Part shown: one piece after another, positions 36,177 through 46,211 of the stretch
Position numbering within the stretch: position 1 is the stretch's first letter
Layout of the letters: each line of letters begins with the position of its first letter
NCBI RefSeq assembly: GCF_907164915.1
Contig: NC_061869.1
Coordinates: 22,917,125 to 22,981,124, forward strand
Direction: 5' to 3'
Source of the DNA: Impatiens glandulifera
Lineage: Eukaryota > Streptophyta > Magnoliopsida > Ericales > Balsaminaceae
Length of the DNA: 64,000 nt
The notes under the pieces: generated by a model
What the model was told of the DNA's origin: nothing
Seen by the model: the letters and a program-made list of their open reading frames with translations, nothing else
The model's database searches: none
Program-made: the position numbers and the translations under genes

Positions 36177-38831
36177 ATGGGTCGCGAATCTGTGCTGTTC
36201 AACCACATCGTCCAAGTCGACTTCGATGAAGTTCGAGCGAATGGTTCGGCGGAGGCAAAGCGGGTGTTAACCCAGATCTCCGAGTCCGGTCTCGAACATT
36301 TCTTGACTGGGCCATTCGTCTTATATCAGGATGCGGTCAACGAATTCTTTCAAACCGCCATCCTCACCGAAGGGACAATCATCGCAACTATATGCGGACA
36401 ACCGCTCAAACTGACGAAGGAGTCGGTTGCTGAAGTATTGCATCTACCAACCGAGGGGAGCGACTTCTCGGTGGTCACAAACGAGGAAACTTTCCAGGCG
36501 GCTTGTCGGGATCTTTCGGATACGAAGGTTCCTATCGCGGTATCCGGTAAGAAAACCTCACTTAAACCGGAGTTTAGGCCACTATTCGATATTTTCACCA
36601 AATCGATTCAAGCGCGAGGAGGCAACTATGATAGCCTCACCCGAATAAAAATCGAGATGATTGCCGGTTTGGTCAACGACATCAAAATCAACTGGGCGAA
36701 GGTGGTTTTCACAAACCTATGTGAGATGGTGGATCCGACATCCAAACGGTCATGGGGATACGCCATCCCACTCGGTAAACTGATGCGTCACTTCAACATT
36801 AACCGGCCCCGGTTTTTCCTCGCCCCCAACAAAGTTATAAAATCCCATCAATTCATTAAACCAGAGGACAAGCAAGGCAAAAAGAAGGCCTCCGGTTCTA
36901 CAAGCGGCCGAAAGAAGAAACAGACTAAAAAGAAAACGACTCCGGTCAAAGAAAAACCCGGAAGCAAGAGTGATAAGCAACCAACTGGATCGGCTAATCC
37001 GCAGTCCGACACCCTCAACACTGAAAATTCGGCATCCAGCTCTGGCCGAACCGCTTCACAACACACCGGAGAAGATCAGACCGGCAAAAGGAAAGGACCA
37101 ATGGTCGAAGACCAATCGGTCCGACATGATGATGTTGATGCCGGCTCTAACAGACTACAGGAGGAAGATGAATCCACGGATGAACACATCCGGCAAACGG
37201 CCGAGGATCTCGTCAACAGGATCATGGAAGAGATTCATGAGCAGGCTCACGCGGCAACCAACGTCTACTATCAATGGGCCCTGAACCGACATGAAATATT
37301 CTACATCAACATGCTACCGGATCTCACAGTTGACCGGAAATTCGAGAAGCTGGTTGAGATGGAGGCGGAGGTAGTCAACCTCACAAAGGCTCAGAGTGTC
37401 ATGACCGCCCTACGACGAAGTAGGATGGTCGAACCGCATGCTCGGTTACTGGGGCTCAACGAACACATCTGACGTCTCCAAGGAAAGCATATCCCAGGGA
37501 CAGCGGACTCTCAACTTGAGCTCTTGGTGTTGGACGTGCTAGCGGTTAAGGAAAGGGAACTGACCGAGGAGATGTCATAGCTTGAAGCGGAGCCCGAGCA
37601 CCAGAAGACGTCGAACTTCTCCAAATCCCCACCTGAGGATGATGGCGGTCCGAATCCGACCGAAAATGAGCATTTCTCTCCTCCACCGGAACAGGAAATC
37701 AACAGCACCGAACTCAGGACGGGTACACCGCCCACCGACCAGCGAGTCTCTGTTCAAACCGGGGATTCGGTACCGGCTATAACGGAAGATAGGGTAAAGA
37801 ACCTCATCTAGGAATTTGTCAATACCGCGATTCGGCCGTGGCAAAAGAAGATCAAAGAAATCGCGACTACATCCATCGAGATGATTGAGTCGACAAACAA
37901 AGAGCTAAAAAATGCGGTCGACCGGATCACGTCCGTTGAAGACAATTACGGCATGACCGATCAGTTGTACATCGGCTATATTGACAGAACTAAGACATTG
38001 GAGGAGGCAACTAAGAAGCTGGTGACCGACCTCGCTCTTGCCAGCCAAAAGGTCGGTATGACGGAACAATCCCAAGTAACAACCGATCAAAGGCTGAAGA
38101 AGGTTGATGAGGATCTGGCTCAATCCAGTGCCCAAGCCGGCTCTACACTTGAGAGGGTGGTAATGCTTGAGGAAAAGCATGTCAAGACTGAAGCTGAACT
38201 AAAGGCGGTCACAGAACATGTGGCGGAGTTGATAGCGGCAAAACTAGCAGCCGACAAAGTACTCGAGGAGGCAAATGCGCTCGCGGACCAGAAGCTTCAG
38301 GATGCTTTGGACGAGCAAAACTGACTTCAAAAGGTAATGGCGGAGGCAGATGCGAACCTGGACGGACGACTACAGACATTAGAAAACATGGGACCGGCCA
38401 TAGCGGTTCAGCAAAATGAAGATGCGGCTCGTCTAATCAGTCAACAGACTGCATACAATGATTTCGCCGAGGCTCATCACAAGTCCAAAGAGGTTGCTCC
38501 CCCATCCGGTCCGACTACAAGAAAGAGAAAGAATTCTTCTAAGAGGGCAGAGGTTTCAAAGTTATTGGACAGAGTTACTGACACGGTTATCAACCCTCCA
38601 AGCAACCCAGTTTTGCAGGAAAATGTAGATCTCGAGGACGATGGCGTACCGCTGACCAAAAGACCGCGAGGTCTTGACGTAGCTCCAATCAGATCATTTG
38701 CTCCACCGGCTTCTCCTTTCACCGGCACTTCAGGCGGTCAAGGATCCTCATCCAGGCCGATTCCAGCGGTCAAGGGAAAAGCAACTAATGAACAGCTGGA
38801 AAAATTCTTGCCGCCCAGATCGAAGAAATAG
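36177..38831 (+). pseudogene. Element B accessory ORF3: domain plus coiled-coil tail, four stops
   Basis: The first 431 codons are open (36177-37472). They hold the domain (IVQVDFDEV start, LEHFLTGPFVLY, LHLPTEG, KINWAKVVF, SWGYAIPLGKLM) followed by a Lys/Ser-rich stretch (KKKASGSTSGRKKKQTKKK) and an acidic linker. Stops at 37470-37472, 37578-37580, about 37808-37810 and 38322-38324 interrupt the tail. The tail has a coiled coil at 37881-38324, a basic TRKRKNSSKRAE near 38520 and a last motif ending SRPIP...PRSKK at 38831. The first stop is a CGA-to-TGA change. The whole would be about 884 codons. The likely nuclear signals and coiled coils suggest a scaffold or nucleic-acid-associated protein; that is inference. 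Confidence 0.72.
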
Positions 38832-39187
38832 GGGCTTTCTTTACTTATATTTCCTATGTTTACTTTAGTTTAACTTTATATATATCAAGTATTTTTACCT
38901 TAGTATATTTCATATATATATCAAGTATTTTTAGAAACCGGCCTACACTTGCATTCTTACATAGTTTTGAATATTTTAAATAAAATAATCAAAAAAGAAA
39001 AATTGTTAGATAAAATGTAAAAAATTTCAAAAAAAAAAATTCAAAATTTTCCTAAAATTTTTCGAAAAATTCTTCCAAGTCAGTTTCCAAAAATCCGGCC
39101 AAATAAACTTTTAAAAACAATCGGCCTACATTTGCATTCTTACATAGTTTTGAATATTTTAAATAAAATAATCAAAAAGGGAGAAAT
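38832..39187 (+). repeat. Element B 3' untranslated region with two polypurine tracts
   Basis: Tract 1 (about 38991-39003) is followed by TGTTAGATAAAAT at 39004, the first 13 bases of the LTR. Tract 2 (about 39174-39187) directly precedes the true LTR start at 39188. A segment with CGGCCTACATTTGCATTC and TACATAGTTTTGAATATTTTAAATAAAATAATC is repeated before each tract. Confidence 0.75.
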
Positions 39188-40375
39188 TGTTAGATAAAAT
39201 TAGATCGGTTAAATAGAACTTAACAAAAACAAATCTCTTGTGTAGGAACAGTCAAGTTACTAACCGGTCAAGTTACTCAACCGGTCAAGTTACTCAACCG
39301 GTCAAGCAATTCAACCGAACAAAAACCTGACCGAACAAGAAGACAAGACCGGTCAAATCAGAAGGCCAAAATCATTGAACATTCGGCCAATCTGAAGTTA
39401 TGGAAAAACCGGAAGTCATCCGGTTAACATAAACAACCGACCAGTACAAATAGATACTTCGAGTATCTGTTGAGGATGATACCGAAGGGACAGACTTTAG
39501 TATTGCCATATTCATACAAGTCTGAAGACAGTATGCAGGATGCAGAAGATCGTCCGACAAGATCTTTCCACTCCAGGATAAATCAGAGGCGCAATCCTCC
39601 AGGTACAGGCAACTGTCCAACCGACAATTGCCATATTGAGTAAAAGACAAACCTATCCGGTTTGACCTACACACTGGAAGCCTAGACCGTCAGGTCTGAA
39701 TCACTGAACCTCTGCTCAACCAATCAGATTCAAGGAAATGAAATGTGACCGTTGACACATTTCACCTATAAAAGAAGGAGCTCAAGAGGAATAAATGCAA
39801 CACCAGAAACAAGTTAAAAACGTTTACCAGTCTTACCAACTACAAGCTCTAAGATTTATTGCAAGTTTATTTCTCTACAAGGCTTAGACCTGAAGTGTTT
39901 ATATAAAGAGTGATTACAATTTCGGTTAAAATTGTACGAGTGTTATCGAGCAGAAAATAAGTCTCGATCGGATTGTGTTTGTGTATTCCTTAGTGAATAT
40001 CCTTCTCGCGGTTTCGAGAGGAAGGGGTGACGTAGGAGTTTATCTCCGAACATCCATAAAATTCTGCCTTGCTATTTACTTTCTTTCGGTCTTGTGCTCT
40101 AACCGACTCTACCTAAACCGACTTACTGAATCCCAAAACCGACCCAGCAATCCCAAACCGACCTCATCTAAATCTGGTTCTGTCCGTCCAGTGTGTGTGC
40201 TGCTTTAACCTGAAACAAACCACTTCCGCGCTTGAACTCGGTTCAAGGGTTTGTGACAGTTTGTGTAGTATTAAAACCCCGGTGTTAATCTCTAACCGGA
40301 TTAATCACCAACTTTTGAGTGAGACGCGCTAACCGGCCAGACCCTGGTTCCCCATCCGCGACCTAGATCCTAACA
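39188..40375 (+). repeat. Element B 3' LTR (1188 bp)
   Basis: It is nearly identical to the 5' LTR. It is 33 bp longer, mostly because a CAAGTTACTCAACCGGT unit is present three times at about 39250-39305 instead of once. TATAAAAG lies at 39767-39774. Confidence 0.95.
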
Positions 40376-40421
40376 TAGACTTCGAATCTGTCTACGCTTT
40401 AGAGCTTCCTAGGATGGTGGT
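40376..40421 (+). pseudogene. Element E accessory gene, second piece
   Basis: After the TAGAC duplication the frame continues DFESVYALELPRMV up to the insertion of element C at about 40421. It aligns with the EHYDVFKM region of accessory ORF1 in A. It resumes at 43629. Confidence 0.7.
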
Positions 40422-40660
40422 TGTTAGAATTTCCCTCAATTTTTTCAACCGGCCAAATAAATACAACTTCTTTAAAACCGATCAACAATTACAAGTTTTG
40501 AATATTTATTCTAAATAATCAAAAAGGGAGAAATTGTTAAGATATAATTGTTAGAACTTATGAAAAGTTTAATGAATAGATGAAACTAAATTCTAATAAA
40601 TATATAAGTTAAACTGCTAAGTCATATCAAGTATATTATTTGTTTTAATGATAACAAGAA

Positions 40661-40731
40661 CGAGTTGTAGTGTAGTGGTAAGCATTCCTACCTGTCACAC
40701 AAGTGACTAATGATTGAATCTCATTGACAAC
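40661..40731 (+). other. tRNA-Asp(GUC)-like sequence in LTR, plus-strand hairpin arm
   Basis: GTTGTAGTGTAGTGGTAAGC is followed by ATTCCTACCTGTCACACAAG and TGAC. This tracks the plant tRNA-Asp as I recall it, at about 36 of 44 positions through the anticodon arm, with GTC in the anticodon place. The T-arm is AATGA/TCATT around TTGAATC. The B box is altered (GATTGAATC). Not a working tRNA gene: the acceptor stem is poor. Confidence 0.6.
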
Positions 40732-41094
40732 AAATAATATTTAAAGTTTTTGCTATTTCAGGGAAGCTGAGCAAAATACCTAAATTTACCTATAGGCGGA
40801 TCGACTCGGTAGTGGATATCGGTTCGGTAGTTTGACCGCTAGTCCGACTTCGGCTCTATGAAAGATCGGTCAACCGACACTTAATGCCGAAGTTTTTAAT
40901 TAATCGGACATGCTTTTGATCGATCTCCTCTTCAGGAGCATTAAGTGTCGGTTGACCGATCTTGCATAGAGTAGAAGTCGGACTACCGGTCAAACTACAG
41001 AACCGATATCCATTACCGAGCCGATCTCGCCTACAAGTAAATTTCGGTATTTTGCTCAGCTTCCCTAAAATAGCAAGACTTTAAATATTATTTG

Positions 41095-41164
41095 CAGTCG
41101 ATGAGATTCAATCCCTAGTCACCTGTGTGACAGGCATGAATGGTTACCACTGCACTACAACACC
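41095..41164 (-). other. tRNA-Asp-like sequence in LTR, minus-strand hairpin arm
   Basis: Reverse-complement partner of 40661-40731 with its own changes (GTAACCATTCATGCCTGTCAC read on the minus strand in two overlapping parts). The anticodon-place GTC is kept and the B box is decayed. Confidence 0.55.
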
Positions 41165-41290
41165 TTCTTGTTATCATTAAAACAAATAATATACTTGATA
41201 TGACTTAATAGTTTAACTTATATATTTAGTTGAACTTAGTTTCATTTATTCATTAAACTTTTCATAAGTTCTAACAATTATATCTTAATA

Positions 41291-41547
41291 ATTTCTCCTT
41301 TTTTGATTATTTAGAATAAATATTTAAAACTTGTAATTGTTGGTCGGTTTTAAAGAAGTTGTATTTATTTGGCCGGTTGAAAAGGTTGAGAAAAATTCTA
41401 ACAATTTCTCCCTTTTTGATTATTTAGAATAAATATTCAAAACTTGTAATTGTTGGCCAGTTAAAAGAAGTTGTATTTATTTGGCCGGTTGAAAAAGTTG
41501 AGAAAATTCTAACAAGTTTTGTATGGTCTAACAATTTCTCCTTTTTT
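41291..41547 (-). repeat. Three tandem polypurine-tract segments of element C
   Basis: Read on the minus strand, AAAAAGGAGAAAT or AAAAAGGGAGAAAT ends near 41534, 41404 and 41291, so the copies are 113-130 bp apart. Two of the three are followed by TGTTAGA, and the last by TATTAAGATATAATTG, the LTR start with one change. The segments between share ACCGGCCAAATAAATACAAC. Confidence 0.75.
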
Positions 41548-41639
41548 GATTATTTAAAATAAATATTCAAAACCAGGCGGGTTTTATAATTAAATCAGTC
41601 TAGACATTATTTTAATCTAACAATCCTAAAATATTTCTA

Positions 41640-42120
41640 AGGAAAGAAAACTTAGACTCGAGAAGTGGCTTTGTGAGGATGTTAACCACTTCATTCATGT
41701 GATGTGTCCGTCAGCAACCGGCTGTCCGGATGTAATGTTGACTCTTCCAAACTTCTATCTTGATTTACCTACATTCATAGACAATAGAAAATTTGGTCCC
41801 CATTTTTCTTTGGTTCCGTGGCTTATTAGTCCCTTGGTAATCCACACTTTGATTTGTTTGACGGACTTCCCGTTGCGTGTATGTATAATATATCTACCTT
41901 CTGATGATTCTTTAAAGGATGATTTTCGGTAAACATCTCTTGACTTTCTTTCAAGTTTTTCTTTGTCATACAAACTGACGGTCATTCTCTCAGGTTTCAG
42001 CCAGCTTAAAGTTGGCTTTACATAAATCATCTCATCTTTTAAAGTTAAATCATTACAGATTGTAATTTCTTCTTTGAACTTCTCATTCTCAGATGAGATC
42101 TCACTTATTTTATTTTTCAA
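41640..42120 (-). pseudogene. Element C gag-pol joint and RNase H end fragments
   Basis: 42120-41755 (minus) matches the charged gag tail and the joint GLISHGTKEKW; like E it has no stop at the place of the TAA in A and B. Around 41700-41640 (minus) the TKPLLESKFSFLRNIL segment is the end of RNase H. Almost all of pol between them is deleted. Confidence 0.7.
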
Positions 42121-42179
42121 AACATCATTTTCATTGTTTTGAAAAAAAGATCATGTACTTCCATGTTTGAAATCACTTA

Positions 42180-42552
42180 CCTCAATGTCACCGGCCATGA
42201 GACTGGTGACCGCTCCTTCATCACTTTCACTTGATGAGCTGTCACTAGATGACATTTCAAAAAGTTGAGTCAGCTTCTCCCAGGTTTCTTTGGCAGTGGA
42301 TCATGACCTGATTGTTGCGAACATGTTTCTATACAAAACTTTATAGATAGCATATCTAGCTATGTTGTCAAGATTATTCTTCCTTCTTTCCCTAGCTGTC
42401 CATTCGCTTCTTTCTTTCTCGATCTTAATCGGACCGTCTGAGAGAATGAACATCATTTCGTCATTCATGGTGGTCAAGAGCAAGTGAATGCGAATCTTCT
42501 AATTAACGAACTTTTCACTTTCTAGCATTGAAAGTTTCTCGCCGAAAGTCAT
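42180..42552 (-). pseudogene. Element C gag N-terminal fragment
   Basis: It starts MTFGEKLSMLESEKF at 42552, hits a stop, then reads MNDEMMFILSDGPIKI and WTARERRKNNLDN, matching gag of B residues 25-65. It then runs into AKETWEKLTQLFE and an acidic serine-rich segment that belongs further downstream, so the gag middle is deleted. Confidence 0.75.
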
Positions 42553-42590
42553 ACTTGCTTGCTTCGGGTTGCTTGGGTGTTAAGACTAGC

Positions 42591-42604
42591 TGCTCTGATA
42601 CCAC
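42591..42604 (-). promoter_or_regulatory. Element C primer-binding site, initiator tRNA-Met
   Basis: On the minus strand TGGTATCAGAGCAG follows the LTR after two bases. This is the standard complement to the 3' end of plant initiator tRNA-Met and fixes the element's orientation. Confidence 0.85.
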
Positions 42605-42605
42605 T

Positions 42606-43628
42606 TGTTAGGATCAAGATCGCCGATAGGGAACCGGAGTCCGGCTAAAGGAGACTGCTTTAAAAACACACACACCGGTTGACTCTAATTCAGTTAAGAA
42701 TTATCACCGGTCTTAACACCACACAAACTGTCACAAACTCTTAAACCGGGTTCAAGTGCGGAAGTAGTTGGTTTCAGCTTGAAGCAACACACACAGATCG
42801 GTTAAAGAAGAGAGTAGAGAATGACCGGTTAGAATGAAGGGAAACCGGTTCAGTTGGTTCGGTTGGTTTGGTGACCGAAAATAAATGAAGAACACAACAC
42901 ACAAATTTTATGGATATTCAGAGATAAAGCTCTTACGTCACCCATTCTTCTCAAACAATGAGAAGGATATTCACTAAGGAATATTCAATAACACAAAAAA
43001 ACACACGATCGAGTCTTATTTACTGCTCGATGTTCACTTTACAATACTCACACAGTATTGTAATACACTTTTACAAATATGTAAACACACAAAACTTTTC
43101 AGTTTGCTCTTATCACTCAATAACTTTGTAGATTTCTCAAAGTATGTTCGCAAGAGTTAAAGAATCACGCAAAAGTTTTTTTTCTCTCTCTAACTTCGTA
43201 ATCTGATAGCACCTCCTAGAGTGTTTAACTTAGTTCATTTAATTGACCAGAGCTTATTTATGACCGAAGTCACTCCTCATTTAATGCCGAAGTATTTAAT
43301 TAACCTGCCACCTCTTCAGGAGCATTAATTGTCGGTTGACCGATTTTCACTTCAGCCGGACGATCTTGCTGCAGGTAAATTTCAGTATTTTTCTCAGCTT
43401 CCCTAAAATAGCAAAACTTTAAATATTATTTTCAGTCGATGAGATTCGATCATAAGTCACCTGTGTGACAGGCAGAAGTGCTTACCACTGCACTACAACA
43501 CCTTCTTGTTATCATTAAAACAAATAATATACTCGATATGACTTAACAGTTTAACTTATATATTTATTTGAACTTAGTTTCATCTATTCATTAAACTTTT
43601 CATAAGTTCTAACAATTATATCTTAACA
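42606..43628 (-). repeat. Element C 5' LTR (1023 bp) with tRNA-Asp-like sequence at 43435-43504
   Basis: On the minus strand it starts TGTTAAGATATAATTG and ends GATCCTAACA. The tRNA-Asp-like stretch has a matching A box (TAGTGCAGTGG, 43485-43495) and B box (GATCGAATC, 43443-43451) at tRNA-like spacing. The rest has ACCGG motifs and a GTGACGTAAGAGC segment shared with the LTRs of A, B and E. No equally convincing TATA box is assigned. Confidence 0.82.
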
Positions 43629-46036
43629 GTGACAATGTTTCAAACCCTAGAGGCATCTGGCCTAAAGAAGTTTCTCGAAAGAACTAGTAGTGTCCACGAA
43701 GTAGAGGTATGCCAGTTCTTCTCGACAGAGAAGATCGTCGAGGACAACATCCAGTGCTGGGTGAAAGGCACTGGATCACAATTTTCGAAAAGGCGTTCGC
43801 CGAATACTTTGAGCTTCCGACGGAAGGGCTCATAGTGTTCGACCAAATTTCGACAGACTCTATTAAGGAGATGTGTACGGTCTTCTCGGATGTCTCTCAA
43901 CCCATTCCGACTCATTGAAAGAAGAAGTTCATGAAACCTGAATATTGTTTGCTCAACGACATTGTTGCAAAATCCCTTCGAGCGAAGGTAGGGTCCTTCG
44001 ATGCTTACACACATAACCATTTTGAGATAATGGTGGCCATCACCAAAAGAATGATTATCAACTAGTCATCGGTTCTATTCACAACCCTAGTGGTCATGGT
44101 GACGCACCCGAAGAAGCAGCATCCTGGATTTACTATGCAGATCAGTAGGTTGCTCGAGCACTTCGAGATAAACGCAGGGAAGGGAGTGAACGTCCATGCA
44201 TCCAGAATTCTAACCATCAAGACGGTCAGTAACTATATTCTCAGGTTACAAGGGGTGCAGGATTCCAACCTTGAAATATCCACATAACAGTCAAGTGGAC
44301 AGTCCTCAACCCTCTCCCGGCTTCCAACACCAGTAAAGAGAAGGATGTTAAGACTTGATGAATCTGCTGATAGCTCAAGCAACAGAGCTCCTGACACAGC
44401 AGAAGAGTTAGCAAAGATTATTTCTAAGGCCAAGAGGACCCGACTAGAGGAAACCACAACAGAAGAGGTAGCAGCATGCCCTACTACAACTTCTAAGGTA
44501 TCCCCTGTAGTGGGACCTACCGAAACGTCAACTGAACGTCCGGCTGAAGTACCAGCTGATAACCTTGTTGAAGCACCAGCTGCGGCATCAACTAAGGACC
44601 ATGATGCAGGAACTTCACTAGCAATTATTCCATTAATAGATGCCTCTCCAATAGTTACCAAAGCATTAGTTCCAGCTGTTAGAGGTATCATTATAAACGA
44701 ACCAGTCCAGACTATTGAACGACACGCTGAAGTTACAAGTAAAGGAAAAGAAGTTGTGGTCTTTCAATCCAAGGCTCCCTCCATAGAACAACTAAACTAT
44801 GATCAAATAATGGAGGAGATCGAAGAAAAAGTGGAGGAATGGATGAAACTTTTTGACAATTAGAGCAATAGGAGGCTCCACAACAGGTTTCTGATTTCTT
44901 AGTAGTAGATATGATTGATGGGCTAATCTCTCTAGAGAACGCAGTCCTGAAGTGGTCTGCCACTACTAGTATACAAGAGGTCCTCCAAGGAGGGAGTTAG
45001 TTGAAGTTTCCGTTAGAGGAGCTCACATGCACAAAATATTTCTATAGAGGATGGCTAATTACAGGTCATTGGAGAAAACTGTATGGTTGGATGCCAGAAT
45101 TAATGAGAAGCTGAAACAGACCCTGGAAACACTTAACTCGAGATCCATGACAATCAGACATGGTACTGAGTCTTCCGGAACTACTAGGCCACAAGGGGCA
45201 CCAATCAATATATCCATTGCTAATCCTTTGTCCTCCCATTCAATGGAAGTGCCTAACTCCACCCCTCCACCAGAGTCAGCTCTAGTCCAATTAGTGCTTT
45301 CCAGCCAAACTGTTGGGCATCAACGCCAAGCTGCCGAGCATCAACTCCCAACTTCCGAACAACAACCCTCAACAATAGAGCAACACACTTCCCCGGCTGC
45401 ATCAAGTCACTCTGCAACAACAACTAAAATATTCAAAGACAATTGTGCAGAGATTGAGTAGTTCGACTTTTCATCTCCAGCACTGACACAAGTGCCTACT
45501 CCCTGATCCTCTCCATCTCCAAGAGGGCCTATGCCAGTTGTTGACCAGGTGAACAGATTCTTCCCTTACAGATATTGCCAACTATCTCCCCACATCAACA
45601 ATCGACTTCTCATTCAGTAGAGGAGTCATCCTAAAAGACAGTGGATTTTCGTGGCTGTATCCAAGACTCCCTCGCTCCATTGCAACAAAGCATTGCAACT
45701 ATCTTTAGAGAAATGGAATCCCTTAAGGAGCAGGTGTCAGCTGCCTCGACTACATCAGCCCAGGACAAAATCCTTAGCCAAGTCACAAATGGGAGTATTG
45801 AGATTACAATTATCAAAGAATCAATGAGCAGGCTCAAACACATTCTAAACAATTCTCTCGACAATTACAACAGAGAGCTCTCTGCGAAGATCGATACTAT
45901 CGGAATGCAGATTGCCAAAGTAACAAATTTCCTTAACCAAACAAGGGATAATCGACCAGGAGTTGCTGATGTTAAAAAGAGGGAAAGTAGTAGAGTGGGA
46001 AGAGCGGTGAGGGGGAAACCTGAAAGAGGAAGGTAG
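43629..46036 (+). pseudogene. Element E accessory gene, main piece: domain plus long tail
   Basis: It continues the gene begun at 27016. The domain part (43629 to about 44160) has LEASGLKKFLER, VCQFFSTEKIVEDN, AFAEYFELPTEGL (after a frameshift near 43784), YCLLNDIVAKSL and HPGFTMQISRLLEHF, collinear with accessory ORFs of A and B. The tail has a Thr/Ala/Glu-rich stretch (44345-44863), a Gln/Ser/His-rich stretch (45051-45461) and a helical segment (45641-45960) ending in Arg/Lys-rich RAVRGKPERGR. Several stops break it. E has only this one accessory gene, with the long tail, so ORF3 of A and B is its closest counterpart in layout. Confidence 0.75.
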
Positions 46037-46211
46037 TAGAGGAAGAGAAGCCAACTGAAGGTTCAAACAAACTACAAAGGGGGAATAATTAAAAAGGGGG
46101 AAACTTATATTCTGAATATTTTGCTTATTTATGTCTATATATATATATATATATATCTTTAGTTTCCTACTAATCATAACTTAAGTTTAACATCATCAAA
46201 AAGGGAAAAAC
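46037..46211 (+). other. Element E 3' untranslated region and polypurine tract
   Basis: A TATATATATATATATAT run lies at about 46137-46156, and a polypurine tract AAAAAGGGAAAAAC lies just before the LTR start at 46212. Confidence 0.65.

Larger units (their letters stand above)
27052..40375 (+). mobile_element. Element B: nearly complete copia retrotransposon, 13.3 kb, with three accessory ORFs
   Basis: Both LTRs (27052-28206 and 39188-40375) start TGTTAGATAAAATTAG and end CCTAGATCCTAACA, and the element is flanked by the perfect 5-bp duplication TAGAC (27047-27051 and 40376-40380). The internal order is gag (open), pol (several stops) and accessory ORF1, ORF2 and ORF3. The LTRs are about 98% alike by eye, so it is young compared with its host E. 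Intact gag and ORF2 contrast with a broken pol; movement would have needed enzyme supplied by another copy or readthrough. Confidence 0.95.
40422..41403. repeat. Large inverted repeat: two 466-bp arms with a 50-bp loop
   Basis: Arm 40422-40887 is the reverse complement of 40938-41403, with scattered differences. The arms have equal length by coordinates. Each arm consists of a post-polypurine-tract segment, one polypurine tract and the first part of the LTR, including the tRNA-Asp-like sequence. The inner ends are ACACTTAATGC and GCATTAAGTGT. Confidence 0.88.
40422..43628 (-). mobile_element. Element C: truncated copia element, minus strand, ending in a hairpin
   Basis: Minus-strand order: 5' LTR (43628 to 42606), primer-binding site, gag fragments (42552-42180 and 42120-41755), the end of RNase H (about 41700-41640), three tandem polypurine-tract segments, a partial 3' LTR and an inverted copy of the last 466 bp. 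It sits inside the accessory gene of E; flanking GTGGT (40417-40421) and GTGAC (43629-43633) differ by two transitions and are probably a decayed 5-bp target duplication. Restoring the frame across it gives a good match to accessory ORF1, which fixes the boundaries. Confidence 0.8.

Noticed and set aside
40422..41403. Two independent solo LTRs in opposite orientation
   Set aside because: Equal arm lengths, a turn at a natural inverted match and no separate target duplications fit a single hairpin event better.
43435..43504. A functional tRNA-Asp gene
   Set aside because: The acceptor stem does not pair along its length and copies are repeated at the same place in LTRs, so it is tRNA-derived LTR sequence, not a tRNA gene.
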